DNA of 64,000 nucleotides from Ostreiculturibacter nitratireducens (GCF_032670585.1 NZ_JAVQHL010000001.1:1054001-1118000), one strand, 5' to 3'; counted from the first letter of the stretch, positions 8,579-20,042 are shown. The notes: generated from the letters alone by a model not told the origin. Made by a program: numbers and translations.

Positions 8579-9829
8579 ATGCGCTATTCGGGTCTGAGGG
8601 TCCTAACCGAAGGATTTCGCGGCAATACGGGCTGGAAGCCGGCCTGGCGGGACCCGGAGCCCAAGGCCGAATACGACGTCATCATCATCGGCGGTGGCGG
8701 GCACGGGCTTTCGACCGCCTACTATCTCGCCAAGAACCACGGGATCACCAATGTCGCCGTGCTTGAGAAGGGCTATCTCGGCGGTGGCAACGTTGGGCGC
8801 AACACGACGATCGTGCGCGCCAACTACTTCCTGCCGGGAAACCAGGAGTTCTATTCCCACTCGCTCAAGCTCTGGGAGGGGCTCGAGGCCGAACTCAACT
8901 ACAACGTGATGCATTCGCAGCGCGGGCTCATCAACCTCTTCCATTCGGACGGGCAGCGCGACGCCTTCGCTCGTCGCGGCAACGCGATGATCAACCAGGG
9001 CGACGACGCGATCCTGCTCGACCGCGAAGGGGTTCGCCGCTACCTGCCCTATCTGGACTTCGACAACACGCGCTTCCCGGTCTACGGCGGGCTTCTGCAC
9101 CCGCGGGGCGGCACGGCGCGGCATGACGCGGTCGCCTGGGGCTACGCGCGCGGCGCCGACCAGCGCGGCGTCGACCTGATCCAGAACTGCGAAGTTACCG
9201 GGATCGACATCCAGAACGGCCGCGTGATCGGGGTTCAGACCACCCGTGGCGCGATCCGGGCGAAGAAGGTCGGCATCGTCGTCGCCGGACGCTCCGGCCA
9301 GGTCGCGGCAATGGCCGGGATGCGCCTGCCGATCGAGTCCCACATCCTCCAGGCCTTCGTGACGGAGGGGCTGAAGCCCGTGATCGACCATGTCGTCTCG
9401 TTCGGGATGGGGCATTTCTACATCTCGCAGTCGGACAAGGGCGGCCTCGTCTTCGGGGGCGACCTGGATTTCTACGCCTCCTACGCCGCGCGGGGGAACC
9501 TGCCGATGGTCGAGCACGTGATGGAGGCGGGGATGACGCTCATGCCGATGATCGGCAAGGCGAAGGTCCTCAGAAGCTGGGGCGGCATCATGGACATGTC
9601 GCCGGACGGCTCGCCCATCATCGACAAGACCCATGTCGACGGGCTCTTCATCGACTGCGGCTGGAACTACGGCGGGTTCAAGGCGGTGCCCGCCTCGGGC
9701 TGGTGCATGGCGCACCTGATGGCGACGGGAGAGTCCCATGCCGTCGCCCGCCGCTTCCGCCTCGACCGTTTCGCGACCGGCCACCTCATCGACGAGGAAG
9801 GCACCGGCTCGCAGCACAACCTGCACTGA
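8579..9829 (+). CDS. soxB: Sarcosine oxidase subunit beta
   Basis: A 416-residue FAD-dependent subunit of heterotetrameric sarcosine oxidase, which oxidatively demethylates sarcosine to glycine and passes the methyl to tetrahydrofolate. The dinucleotide-binding fold starts at about residue 35 with VIIIGGGGHGLSTAYYLAK. NVGRNTTIVR, around the site of covalent flavin attachment in this family, and the C-terminal DCGWNYGGFKAVPASG are also present. The start is set at the ATG at 8579, because AGGAGG (8568-8573) lies five bases upstream and a nominal GTG at 8573 falls inside that site. First gene of soxBDAG, with 10 bases to soxD. Confidence 0.93.
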   Translation: MRYSGLRVLTEGFRGNTGWKPAWRDPEPKAEYDVIIIGGGGHGLSTAYYLAKNHGITNVAVLEKGYLGGGNVGRNTTIVRANYFLPGNQEFYSHSLKLWEGLEAELNYNVMHSQRGLINLFHSDGQRDAFARRGNAMINQGDDAILLDREGVRRYLPYLDFDNTRFPVYGGLLHPRGGTARHDAVAWGYARGADQRGVDLIQNCEVTGIDIQNGRVIGVQTTRGAIRAKKVGIVVAGRSGQVAAMAGMRLPIESHILQAFVTEGLKPVIDHVVSFGMGHFYISQSDKGGLVFGGDLDFYASYAARGNLPMVEHVMEAGMTLMPMIGKAKVLRSWGGIMDMSPDGSPIIDKTHVDGLFIDCGWNYGGFKAVPASGWCMAHLMATGESHAVARRFRLDRFATGHLIDEEGTGSQHNLH

Positions 9830-9839
9830 GGGAAAGAAA

Positions 9840-10109
9840 ATGCGAATCCCCTGCCCCCTCTGCGGCCCCCGCGACCGGCGAGAGTTCTACTATTACGGCG
9901 CGGAGGACTTCGCGCAGCGCCCCGAGGCCGATGCCCCGCCCGAGGCCTGGGACGCGCATCTGCACCTGCGCGACAACCCGGCGGGACGGACGCGGGATCT
10001 CTGGTATCACGAACAGGGCTGCGCCGCCTGGCTGGTGGTCGAGCGTGACACGGTCACGCACGAGATCTTCGGGGCGGAACTCGTGGCCGAGCGGGGGGCG
10101 CGCAAATGA
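9840..10109 (+). CDS. soxD: Sarcosine oxidase subunit delta
   Basis: An 89-residue subunit that contributes a structural zinc to the sarcosine oxidase heterotetramer. The zinc ligands expected for the family are visible: Cys5-x2-Cys8 near the start (IPCPLCG) and His57/Cys61 in YHEQGC. The start is the ATG at 9840, preceded by GAGGGAAAGAAA; the longer frame beginning at 9738 lies inside soxB. The stop overlaps the soxA start as ATGA, showing tight coupling. Length and order match soxBDAG operons in Rhodobacteraceae. Confidence 0.92.
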   Translation: MRIPCPLCGPRDRREFYYYGAEDFAQRPEADAPPEAWDAHLHLRDNPAGRTRDLWYHEQGCAAWLVVERDTVTHEIFGAELVAERGARK

Positions 10110-13039
10110 GGATCGAGGGCAAAGGGCTTCTGGACCCGCGCGCTACCGTGGGCTTCCGTTTCGACGGGCGCGAATTCGTCGGGCTGGAGGGCGATACGCT
10201 CGCCTCGGCGCTCCTGGCGAACGACGTGCGGCTGATGGGCCGCAGCTTCAAGTATCACCGCCCGCGTGGCGTGATGACGGCGGGATCGGAGGAGCCGAAC
10301 GCGCTCGTCACGATCGGGCGCGGCGCAGCGCAGGTACCGAACGTGCGCGCGACCATGCAGGAGATCTACACTGGCCTTGACGCGCGCAGCCAGAACCGCT
10401 GGCCGTCGCTCGCCGTGGACGTACTTGGCGTGAACGATCTTTTCGCGCCGTTCCTCGGCGCGGGCTTCTACTACAAGACCTTCATGTGGCCGCGGGCCTT
10501 CTGGGAGAAGCTGTACGAGCCCCTGATCCGCCGCGCCGCGGGGCTTGGCGCGCTCTCGGCCGAAAGCAACGACGAGCACTATGAAAAGGCCTATGCCTTC
10601 TGCGACCTTCTCGTGATCGGCTCGGGCCCGGCGGGGCTCATGGCCGCGCTGACGGCGGGGCGCGCAGGCGCGGACGTCATCCTCGCCGAGGAGGACACGC
10701 GCATGGGTGGGCGGCTCCTGGCGGAGACCGAGTCGATCGACGGCGAGCCCGCGCACCTGTGGGTCGCCAAGACGCTATCAGAGCTTCAGGCAATGCCGAA
10801 CGTCCGGCTGATGACGCGAACGGCCGTGACCGGCGCTTATGACGGTGGCACCTACGGGGCGCTGGAACGGGTGGGCCTACACCTCGCCAAGGCGGCGGCG
10901 GAGCTTCCGCGCGAGTGTTTCTGGCGGATCGTGGCCAAACGGGCGGTCCTGGCGTCCGGCGCGCTGGAACGGCCCATTGCCTTCCCGGCCAACGACCGGC
11001 CCGGGATCATGATGGCGGGCGCGGTGCGCGCCTATCTGAACCGCTGGGGCGTGGCACCCGGTCGCCGCGTCGCGGTCTTCTGCAACAACGACGACGCGCA
11101 CAGGACCGCGCGTGATTTGCACGAGGCGGGCGTCGAGGTCGCCGCCCTGATCGACGTGCGCGCGGATGCCAGGGTCTCCGGCGAATTCCCGGTCTACACC
11201 GGTGCGCGGGTCGTGGAAACGAAGGGCCGCCAAGGTCTGAAGGAGATCACGGTCGCCGATGCGACGGGCACGCGCACGATCGTGGCCGATTGCCTTGCCG
11301 TTTCGGGCGGGTTCAACCCGACGCTGCACCTGACCTGCCACCTCGGCGCGCGGCCTGCTTGGAACGACGACATTTCGGCCTTCGTGCCGAAACCGGGCGC
11401 GGTGCCCGGCCTGCGGGCCTGCGGCGCCGCGAACGGTGTCTTCTCGACCCAGCGCGCGCTCGAGGACGGGGCGCGGGCGGCGGCGGAAGCGCTCGAAGCG
11501 CTCGGCGTGACGACGCCGAAGGCGGAGTTGCCGGCGGCAGACGACACGGCGTATCGTGTGCAGTCCTATTGGCAAGTGAAGGAGAAGGGCCGCGCCTGGC
11601 TCGACTTCGCGAACGACGTGACCTCGAAGGACGTCCGGCTCGCCGCGCAGGAGAACTTCGCCTCGGTCGAGCACATGAAGCGTTACACGACGCAGGGCAT
11701 GGCGCCGGACCAGGGCAAGAATTCCAACGTCGGTGCGCTGGCGCTCTTGGCCGACGCGACGGGGCGCGGCATCCCCGAGACCGGAACGACGACGTTCCGC
11801 CCGCCCTACACGCCCGTCTCGATCGCCGCGATGGGTGCCGGCGGCCAGGGCACGGGCTTCGCGCCGCAACGCTTCACCACCTCGGACAAGGCCGCGCGGG
11901 AACGAGGCGCACCGATGATCGAGGCGGGGCTGTGGTACCGGCCCTCCTATTTCCCCAGGCCGGGAGAGATGGACTGGCAGGAGTCCTGCGACCGGGAGGT
12001 CAGGACGGTGCGCCATGCCGTGGGCGTCTGCGACGTCTCGACGCTCGGCAAGATCGACATCCAGGGAAAGGACGCCGGCCGCTTCCTCGACTTCGTCTAC
12101 ACGAACACCTTCTCCACCCTTCCTGTCGGGCGCGTGCGCTACGGGCTCATGCTGCGTGAGGACGGGCTCGTCATGGACGACGGCACCTCGGCGCGGCTTG
12201 CCGAGAACCACTTCCTCATGACGACCACGACCGCCGCGGCGGGCCAGGTCATGAAGCACCTCGAATTCGTCCACCAGGCGCATGTGCCGGACTGGGACGT
12301 ACGCTTCATCTCGGTCACCGAGAACTGGGCGCAGTTCGCCGTCGCCGGCCCAAAGGCGCGCGAGCTTCTAAACACCGTTCTGCAAAGCCCGATCGACGAC
12401 GAGAGTTTCCCTTTCATGGCCTGCGGCAAGGTACGGCTGATGGGGATCGACGCGCGGCTGTTCCGCATCTCTTTCTCGGGCGAAATGGGGTTCGAGATCG
12501 CGGTGCCCTCCCGCTACGGCGAAGCGCTATACCGCGACCTCGTCGCGCGGGCCGAGGCGATGGGCGGCTGCGCCTACGGGATGGAGGCGCTGAACGTCAT
12601 GAGGATCGAGAAGGGCTTCATCACGCATGCCGAGATCCACGGCCGCGTAACGGCCTTCGACATCGGCCTTCAGGGCATGCTGAGCACGAAGAAGGACTTC
12701 ATCGGCAAGGCGGCGAGCCAGCGCCCGGGCCTGTCGGGGCCCGAGCGCGAACAGCTCGTCGGCCTGCGCCCCGTCCAGGCGGGCAAGAAGCTGACGGCGG
12801 GGGCGCATCTCTTCACGCCGGGCGAGGACGTGACGGCGGTGAACGACCAGGGCTATGTCACCTCGGTCTGCCACGCGCCGACCTCGCATGGCTGGCTGGG
12901 GCTCGCGTTCCTCAAGAACGGGCGCGCAAGACGCGGCGAGATGGTGCGCTTCGTCGATCACCTCCGGGGCCACGACCTTCTGTGCGAGGTTATGGACCCG
13001 GTCTTCTACGACAAGGACGGAGGGCGCGCGCGTGGCTAG
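10106..13039 (+). CDS. soxA: Sarcosine oxidase subunit alpha
   Basis: A 977-residue subunit. The N-terminal region (about 10-100) is the 2Fe-2S-like fold of the family. A Rossmann domain follows at about 168-196 (LLVIGSGPAGLMAALTAG) for the NAD-containing site. The C-terminal third (about 600-970) is a GcvT-like aminomethyltransferase domain that binds tetrahydrofolate and captures the methyl group as methylene-THF. Length fits the family (about 965-1010). It overlaps soxD by four bases and soxG by eight. Active downstream of glycine betaine and dimethylglycine breakdown; the carnitine genes at 49.7-53.5 kb could feed the same route. Confidence 0.95.
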   Translation: MRIEGKGLLDPRATVGFRFDGREFVGLEGDTLASALLANDVRLMGRSFKYHRPRGVMTAGSEEPNALVTIGRGAAQVPNVRATMQEIYTGLDARSQNRWPSLAVDVLGVNDLFAPFLGAGFYYKTFMWPRAFWEKLYEPLIRRAAGLGALSAESNDEHYEKAYAFCDLLVIGSGPAGLMAALTAGRAGADVILAEEDTRMGGRLLAETESIDGEPAHLWVAKTLSELQAMPNVRLMTRTAVTGAYDGGTYGALERVGLHLAKAAAELPRECFWRIVAKRAVLASGALERPIAFPANDRPGIMMAGAVRAYLNRWGVAPGRRVAVFCNNDDAHRTARDLHEAGVEVAALIDVRADARVSGEFPVYTGARVVETKGRQGLKEITVADATGTRTIVADCLAVSGGFNPTLHLTCHLGARPAWNDDISAFVPKPGAVPGLRACGAANGVFSTQRALEDGARAAAEALEALGVTTPKAELPAADDTAYRVQSYWQVKEKGRAWLDFANDVTSKDVRLAAQENFASVEHMKRYTTQGMAPDQGKNSNVGALALLADATGRGIPETGTTTFRPPYTPVSIAAMGAGGQGTGFAPQRFTTSDKAARERGAPMIEAGLWYRPSYFPRPGEMDWQESCDREVRTVRHAVGVCDVSTLGKIDIQGKDAGRFLDFVYTNTFSTLPVGRVRYGLMLREDGLVMDDGTSARLAENHFLMTTTTAAAGQVMKHLEFVHQAHVPDWDVRFISVTENWAQFAVAGPKARELLNTVLQSPIDDESFPFMACGKVRLMGIDARLFRISFSGEMGFEIAVPSRYGEALYRDLVARAEAMGGCAYGMEALNVMRIEKGFITHAEIHGRVTAFDIGLQGMLSTKKDFIGKAASQRPGLSGPEREQLVGLRPVQAGKKLTAGAHLFTPGEDVTAVNDQGYVTSVCHAPTSHGWLGLAFLKNGRARRGEMVRFVDHLRGHDLLCEVMDPVFYDKDGGRARG

Positions 13040-13583
13040 CCTGATCGAAAAGACCCCCTGCGAAGGGCTGCTGCCGGTCACGGCGCAAGGTTCCGCGTTG
13101 AGCGAGCTGCGCCCCGGCCCCATCACCTCGGTCGCGCCCTTCAACGGGCAGGAGCGCGCGGTATCCTCGACTCTGAAGGGGCTCGGCCTGTCATTCCCCG
13201 GACCGGGCAAGACGGCCTCGAAGGGCGGCGCCTCGGCCGTCTGGACCGGACGCGGTCAGGCATTCCTGATCGGAACCGAACCACCCGAGGGGCTTGCGGA
13301 GATCGCGGCGCTGACCGACCAGTCCGACGGCTGGGCGGCGATGCGGCTCGAGGGAGAGAAGGCGGAAGCGGTTCTGGCGCGGCTCGCCCCGCTGGACCTC
13401 CGGATGGCGGAGTTCGGGAAGGGCGCGGTGGCGCGGGCCGCCCTTGGCCATATCCCGATGATCCTGATCCGGTCCGGCGCCTCTTCCTTCGACATCTACG
13501 TCTTCCGCTCCATGGCCGCCTCCGCGGTGCATGAGCTTCACGTCGTGATGAAGGCGGTAGCGGCGCGCGGGAAAGGCATCTGA
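13032..13583 (+). CDS. soxG: Sarcosine oxidase subunit gamma
   Basis: A 183-residue small subunit of the sarcosine oxidase complex, related to the GcvT fold and lacking catalytic groups. The start is taken as GTG at 13032, eight bases inside soxA, which gives the expected opening Ala-Ser-Leu-Ile-Glu-Lys. The longer frame from 12855 is antisense-like noise within soxA. A weak AGGGCGCG precedes the start, and translation is probably coupled to soxA. Last gene of the operon; 104 bases separate it from the pirin gene. Confidence 0.88.
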   Translation: MASLIEKTPCEGLLPVTAQGSALSELRPGPITSVAPFNGQERAVSSTLKGLGLSFPGPGKTASKGGASAVWTGRGQAFLIGTEPPEGLAEIAALTDQSDGWAAMRLEGEKAEAVLARLAPLDLRMAEFGKGAVARAALGHIPMILIRSGASSFDIYVFRSMAASAVHELHVVMKAVAARGKGI

Positions 13584-13687
13584 CGGCGACTTCTGTGCGC
13601 TGATGCACGAAGGGGGTGAGCGTGGCGCAAATTGGAAGCCGCCCTGCCCCGATCTATATTCAGATCACCGCGCACAGGAGTTTGCCC

Positions 13688-14599
13688 ATGTCGATCCGAC
13701 CCATCCTCGAATCCCGCCGCGCCACGCCCACGATGGAAGGCGCCGGCGTGAAGCTGCACCGCGCCTTCGGGTTCCAGGACCCGACCGAACTCGACCCGTT
13801 CCTGCTTTTCGACGATTTCCGGGGAGAAACGCCCTCCGACTACGTCCGAGGCTTCCCATGGCACCCGCACCGGGGGATCGAGACGATCACCTACGTCCTG
13901 GCCGGCACCGTCGAACACGGCGACTCCCTGGGCAACGCAGGGCGGCTCGGCGCCGGTGACGTTCAGTGGATGACCGCCGGATCGGGCATCCTTCACCAGG
14001 AGATGCCGCTCGGCAATGCCAAGGGGCAGATGCACGGCTTTCAACTCTGGGCGAACCTGCCCTCTTCGCTGAAGATGACCGCGCCGCGCTACCAGGACGT
14101 CAAGGGCAAGGACATCCCCGAGATCATCGATGACGACGGGACCCGCGTGAAGGTGATCGTCGGGTCGTTCTGGGGCCAGTCGGGCCCCGTGGATGGCATC
14201 GCGGCGGACCCGCAATATCTGGACGTCTTCGTCCCTGCAGGTGTGAAAAAGACCTTCAAGATTGACACTTACCGCCGGGCCTTCGCCTATGTCTTCGAGG
14301 GCGCGGGCGCCTTCGCGGACGCCTCGAAGCCGCAGGGCGTGCTTCTGGAAAAGGAAGTGATGGGCGAAGAGGTCAATATTCGTGATCTTTCCGGCAACCG
14401 GACGCTGATCCGCTTCGGGACTGGCGAAGAGGTCACCGTTCAGGCGGGCGAGGAAGGCGTGCGCTTCCTCCTCATTTCCGGCGCCCCGATTGAGGAGCCG
14501 GTCGCCTGGCATGGCCCTATCGTGATGAACACGAAGGCCGAACTGATGCAGGCGATGACGGAGCTTCGGAACGGCACCTTCATCCGCCCGGCCCACTAG
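13688..14599 (+). CDS. Pirin family protein
   Basis: A 303-residue bicupin. The N-terminal pirin domain holds the metal-binding histidines in HPHRGIETITY (residues about 58-68) and the later GIxHxE-type segment (SGILHQE). The C-terminal pirin domain follows from about 180. Bacterial pirins bind Fe or similar metals; some have quercetinase activity and others modulate partner enzymes, so the substrate is unknown here. The ATG at 13688 is preceded by AGGAG with suitable spacing. The longer frame from 13616 is less likely. It is followed by a hairpin and a convergent TetR gene. Confidence 0.85.
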   Translation: MSIRPILESRRATPTMEGAGVKLHRAFGFQDPTELDPFLLFDDFRGETPSDYVRGFPWHPHRGIETITYVLAGTVEHGDSLGNAGRLGAGDVQWMTAGSGILHQEMPLGNAKGQMHGFQLWANLPSSLKMTAPRYQDVKGKDIPEIIDDDGTRVKVIVGSFWGQSGPVDGIAADPQYLDVFVPAGVKKTFKIDTYRRAFAYVFEGAGAFADASKPQGVLLEKEVMGEEVNIRDLSGNRTLIRFGTGEEVTVQAGEEGVRFLLISGAPIEEPVAWHGPIVMNTKAELMQAMTELRNGTFIRPAH

Positions 14600-14608
14600 G
14601 CGCGCCCG

Positions 14609-14632
14609 GCCCGTCAGCGAAGGCTGGCGGGC
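14609..14632. terminator. Bidirectional hairpin between pirin and TetR genes
   Basis: A 10-bp stem GCCCGTCAGC / GCTGGCGGGC with one G-T pair and a GAAG tetraloop, placed between two convergent genes. It has no long T-run, but position and stability fit transcription termination from one or both sides. Confidence 0.45.
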
Positions 14633-14659
14633 ACGGTTCCTTCGATTCGGCCCGCGCTT

Positions 14660-15247
14660 TCAGGCCGAAACGGATTTGCGCACCATGTCCCAGTAGATCT
14701 CCTCGACGCGGGCGCGGCTGAGCCGCCCGCCCTCGCGGAACCAGGTGTTGACGCCCGTGAGCATGGCGATGATCGCCATGGCGGCAAGCTTGGTGTCAGG
14801 CACGGCGAAAGCGCCCGCCGACTGCCCGTCCCTCAGGATGGTTTCAAGCTCGGTCTCGTAGCGCTTTCTGAGGTCCTCGATGACCCGGAAGTTTTCCGGA
14901 CCGAGATTGCGGAGTTCCATGTAGGACAGGAACACCGCCTCGGCCCGGTCGAGGTTGAAGCGGATGTGGAAACGCACAAAGGCTTCAAGCCGCTCTTCAG
15001 GCATGTCGCCCTTTTGCTCTGCCTCCCAGGCGGTGAGGAGGTCCTCCATGTGACTTTGGAGAAGCTCGAAGAGAAGCGTCTCCTTGTCGGGGGTGTAGAG
15101 GTAGAGCGCCCCCGCCTGCACGCCGACCTCGGCGGCGATCTGGCGCATCGAGACCGCAGCGAACCCATGCCGGGCAAAAAGCCGAAGCGCCGCCTCGCGG
15201 ACCTTCGGGCCTGTGATTTCCGCATGAGAACCGGTCTTTCGCGCCAT
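14660..15247 (-). CDS. TetR family transcriptional regulator
   Basis: A 195-residue repressor type. The N-terminal TetR_N helix-turn-helix spans about residues 12-60 (ALRLFARHGFAAVSMRQIAA followed by the VGVQAGALYLYTPDKE region). The all-helical ligand domain shows FNLDRAEAVFLSYMELRNL and a C-terminus resembling regulators of fatty-acid, acyl-CoA or sterol metabolism (KstR2-like). The ATG at 15247 lies 14 bases from a perfect dyad CTGAACG-TG-CGTTCAG (15261-15276), the likely autoregulatory operator. Its divergent neighbour is a small lipoprotein gene, possibly also controlled. The ligand is unknown. Confidence 0.85.
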   Translation of the reverse strand: MARKTGSHAEITGPKVREAALRLFARHGFAAVSMRQIAAEVGVQAGALYLYTPDKETLLFELLQSHMEDLLTAWEAEQKGDMPEERLEAFVRFHIRFNLDRAEAVFLSYMELRNLGPENFRVIEDLRKRYETELETILRDGQSAGAFAVPDTKLAAMAIIAMLTGVNTWFREGGRLSRARVEEIYWDMVRKSVSA

Positions 15248-15260
15248 GGGAGAAGATTAT

Positions 15261-15276
15261 CTGAACGTGCGTTCAG
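15261..15276. promoter_or_regulatory. TetR operator (candidate)
   Basis: A perfect inverted repeat CTGAACG-TG-CGTTCAG immediately upstream of the TetR gene, in the form typical of TetR-family operators. The site is 91 bases from the divergent lipoprotein gene, so control of both is possible. Confidence 0.6.
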
Positions 15277-15366
15277 TTCAATCCCCCGCCGCTCGAACGG
15301 CCCGCCCTTGTGGTGGGGCGGCCCGGGCGCGTATTCTGGCTCCACGCACGGCACTGAGAGATCCCT

Positions 15367-15669
15367 ATGCCCCGATTGCCCCGCCCCGCCCTTCTGGCTT
15401 CCGCACTCGTCGCGGTGCTCTCGGGCTGCGCGCAATTCCCCGAGGTCGAGGCCGCGATGAGCCCGGAAGCCGCCCGGGCGGACTACCCCGCGCTCATGCC
15501 CATCGACGACGTCCTCGCCCGTGCAGCGGAGGATGGCATCGCCGGACCCGACCTCGAAGCCTCGCTTCAGGAACGCGCGGCGCGGCTCCGCGCAAGGGCC
15601 GCAGCGCTCCGCGCACCGGTCGTGGACGCGGAAACCGGAGCGCGGTTGCGGTCCGGCATCGAAGACTGA
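15367..15669 (+). CDS. Small lipoprotein, unknown function
   Basis: A 100-residue protein with a clear lipoprotein signal: basic start, hydrophobic core and lipobox Leu-Ser-Gly-Cys with the acylated Cys at position 21. The mature part is about 80 residues, Ala/Arg-rich and predicted helical, with RARAAALRAP near the C-terminus suggesting a coiled coil. No known domain was recognised. The ATG at 15367 is preceded by GAGAGATCCCT. It lies divergent from the TetR gene and 87 bases upstream of hom. It could be an outer-membrane-associated structural protein. Confidence 0.7.
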   Translation: MPRLPRPALLASALVAVLSGCAQFPEVEAAMSPEAARADYPALMPIDDVLARAAEDGIAGPDLEASLQERAARLRARAAALRAPVVDAETGARLRSGIED

Positions 15670-15756
15670 GGCAACACGAGCGCCCGGCCTCGTTGCAAGG
15701 GACGGGCGAACACGCTAACAGGGCGCGGACCGACTTTTTCCCGTTTGGAGACTTCC

Positions 15757-17043
15757 ATGCCCGAACCGCTGCGTCTTGGCATCGCCGGCCTCGGCACGGT
15801 GGGCGTCGGTGTGGTGAAGATCGTTCAGAACCACGCCGAGCTCCTGCGCCTTCGCACCGGGCGCGAGATCGCCATCACCGCCGTTTCTGCCCGCGACCGG
15901 ACGAAGAACCGCGACGCGGACATTTCGGGCTATGCCTGGGAAACGGATCCGGTGGCGCTTGCCGGCCGGAAGGACATTGACGTCTTCGTGGAAGTCATGG
16001 GCGGCGCGAACGGTCCGGCGAAGGCCGCGACCGAGGCCGCCATCGCCGCGGGCAAGGACGTCGTGACCGCGAACAAGGCGCTTCTTGCGCATCACGGGCA
16101 GGCGCTTGCCGAGGCGGCCGAGACGGCCGGCCGCGTGATCCGCTTCGAAGCGGCCGTCGCGGGGGGCATTCCGGTCGTGAAGGCGCTGACCGAGGGTCTC
16201 GCGGGCAACCGGCTCAAGCGCGTCATGGGCGTGATGAACGGCACCTGCAACTACATCCTGACGCGGATGGAAAATGCGGGACTTCCCTACGAGGCCGTCT
16301 TCGAGGAGGCGCGCCAGCTCGGCTATCTCGAGGCCGACCCGAGCCTCGACGTGGACGGGATCGACGCGGGGCACAAGCTGTCGCTTCTCGCCTCCATCGC
16401 CTTCGGCACGAAGGTCAGCTTCGACGCGGTGGAGCTTGAGGGCATCGGCCACGTCTCGATCGAGGATATCCGGCGCGCGGCGGACATGGGCTACCGGATC
16501 AAGCTTCTGGGCGTCGCGCAGATGACGGGCCGGGGGCTCGAACAGCGCATGTCGCCCTGCCTCGTCCCGGCGGAAAGCCCGCTGGGCCAGTTGCAGGGCG
16601 GAACGAACATGGTCGTCCTGGAAGGCGACAGCGTGGGTCAGATCGTCATGCGCGGCCCCGGCGCGGGCCAGGGACCGACGGCGAGCGCCGTCATGTCGGA
16701 CGTGATCGAGATCGCGCGCGGATCGCGGATCGCGACCTTCGGGCAGCCGGCCCTTTCTCTGGTCGACGCGATCCCGGCGAAGGCCGCGGCGCCGGCGCCC
16801 TACTATCTGCGGATGGAGCTTCTGGACAAACCCGGCGCTCTCGCCAAGGTGGCGGCGGTCCTGGGCGATGCCGGCATCTCGATCGACCGGATGCGCCAGT
16901 ATGGGCACGCCGACATCTCGGCCCCGGTCCTGATCGTCACGCACAAGACCACGCGCGACGCGATCGACCTGGCGATCCGCGGCTTCGCCGCGACGGGCGT
17001 CGTCGAGGGCCAGACAGTGGCGATCCGAATCGAGGAAGTCTGA
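15757..17043 (+). CDS. hom: Homoserine dehydrogenase
   Basis: A 428-residue enzyme reducing aspartate-semialdehyde to homoserine for threonine, methionine and isoleucine synthesis. The NAD(P)-binding motif GIAGLGTVGVGVV is at residues 8-20. The catalytic domain includes GVMNGTCNYIL and the YLEADPSLDVDGIDAGHKL region typical of the family. A C-terminal ACT domain (about 348-425, beginning YYLRMELLDKPGALAKV) would mediate feedback inhibition by threonine. GGAG lies seven bases before the ATG at 15757. Monofunctional, with no aspartokinase domain fused. Confidence 0.95.
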   Translation: MPEPLRLGIAGLGTVGVGVVKIVQNHAELLRLRTGREIAITAVSARDRTKNRDADISGYAWETDPVALAGRKDIDVFVEVMGGANGPAKAATEAAIAAGKDVVTANKALLAHHGQALAEAAETAGRVIRFEAAVAGGIPVVKALTEGLAGNRLKRVMGVMNGTCNYILTRMENAGLPYEAVFEEARQLGYLEADPSLDVDGIDAGHKLSLLASIAFGTKVSFDAVELEGIGHVSIEDIRRAADMGYRIKLLGVAQMTGRGLEQRMSPCLVPAESPLGQLQGGTNMVVLEGDSVGQIVMRGPGAGQGPTASAVMSDVIEIARGSRIATFGQPALSLVDAIPAKAAAPAPYYLRMELLDKPGALAKVAAVLGDAGISIDRMRQYGHADISAPVLIVTHKTTRDAIDLAIRGFAATGVVEGQTVAIRIEEV

Positions 17044-17242
17044 CCGGCAGGCCTAAACCCAGGCTGGCGCGCCGCTTGCCATGCGGCCGGTTTCCGCGCA
17101 CCTGGCGGCAGCGAGCTTCGCATCGGCTGTCGGGACCATCCGGCCGACTGATCCGCGCCTGTTAGCGCCGACGGGGTTGCCCCGGGCGAGGTGTCTTGGA
17201 TAGATGCGAAGAACAGAGACCCCAAGGACAGCAGGACCGCAC

Positions 17243-18207
17243 ATGACGCACCAGACGCCCGAATTTCACGACCGCATGCTGTCCCTCGGGCTCGCGCGCG
17301 TCAGCGAAGCCGCCGCGCACGCTTCCGCCCGCCTGATCGGGCGCGGCGACGAGAAGGCCGCCGACCAGGCCGCCGTCAACGCCATGCGCGATCAGCTCAA
17401 CATGCTGGAAATCCGCGGCGTCGTGGTCATCGGCGAAGGCGAGCGCGACGAGGCGCCGATGCTCTTCATCGGCGAGGAGGTCGGCACCGGCGAAGGTCCG
17501 GAAGTGGACATCGCGCTCGACCCGCTTGAAGGCACCACGCTGACCGCGAAGGACATGCCGAACGCGCTGACCGTGATCGCGATGGCGCCGCGCGGCACGC
17601 TCCTGCACGCGCCTGACGTCTACATGGACAAGCTGGCGATCGGCCCGGGCTATCCGAAGGACGTCGTGAGCCTCGACATGTCGCCCTCCGAACGCGTGAA
17701 GGCCCTGGCCCGCGCGCGGGACTGCAAGGACAGCGACATCACCGTCTGTATCCTCGAGCGCCCGCGCCACGAGGAGATGATCGAGGACGTGCGCAGCACC
17801 GGCGCGGCGATCCGCCTGATCACCGACGGCGACGTGGCTGGCGTGATCCACTGCGCCGAGGCCCACCTGACGGGCATCGACATGTACATGGGCGCAGGCG
17901 GCGCGCCGGAGGGCGTGCTCGCGGCCTCCGCCCTCAAGTGCATGGGCGGGCAGATGTGGGGCAGGCTGCTTTTCCGCAACGACGACGAACGCGGCCGCGC
18001 AGCGAAGGCCGGGATCACCGACCTGAACCGGGTCTATTCGCGCGACGAGATGGTGACCCGCGACGTGATCTTCGCCGCGACGGGGGTCACGAACGGTTCG
18101 ATCCTTGACGGCGTCAAGCGCGAGCCCGGCTTCGTCACCACCGAAACCATCCTGATGCGGTCGAAGACCGGCTCCGTGCGCCGGATGATCTACCGCTCTC
18201 CGGCGAA

Positions 18208-18211
<4 letters not shown>
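17243..18211 (+). CDS. glpX: Class II fructose-1,6-bisphosphatase
   Basis: A 322-residue GlpX-type phosphatase hydrolysing fructose 1,6-bisphosphate (and sedoheptulose 1,7-bisphosphate in some relatives) in gluconeogenesis. The metal and substrate site is visible: VVIGEGERDEAPML at 61-74 and DIALDPLEGTT at 89-99, with a later GGAPEG segment. The start chosen is the ATG at 17243, seven bases after GCAGGA; the frame opens earlier at 17204 without a better site. The stop overlaps the recJ GTG start, so the two are co-translated. This hom-glpX-recJ order is familiar from Rhodobacteraceae. Confidence 0.94.
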
Positions 18212-19974
<1,763 letters not shown>

Positions 19975-20042
19975 TTTCAAGCCGTCACGCGCCTTGAAGG
20001 AAGGCTTCCGACGCGTCGCGAAAAAAAGGTGAAAAAATCCTC

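Noticed and set aside
10877..12283. 468-residue antisense frame inside soxA
   Set aside because: Arg/His-rich shadow of a strongly recognised gene, with no ribosome site.
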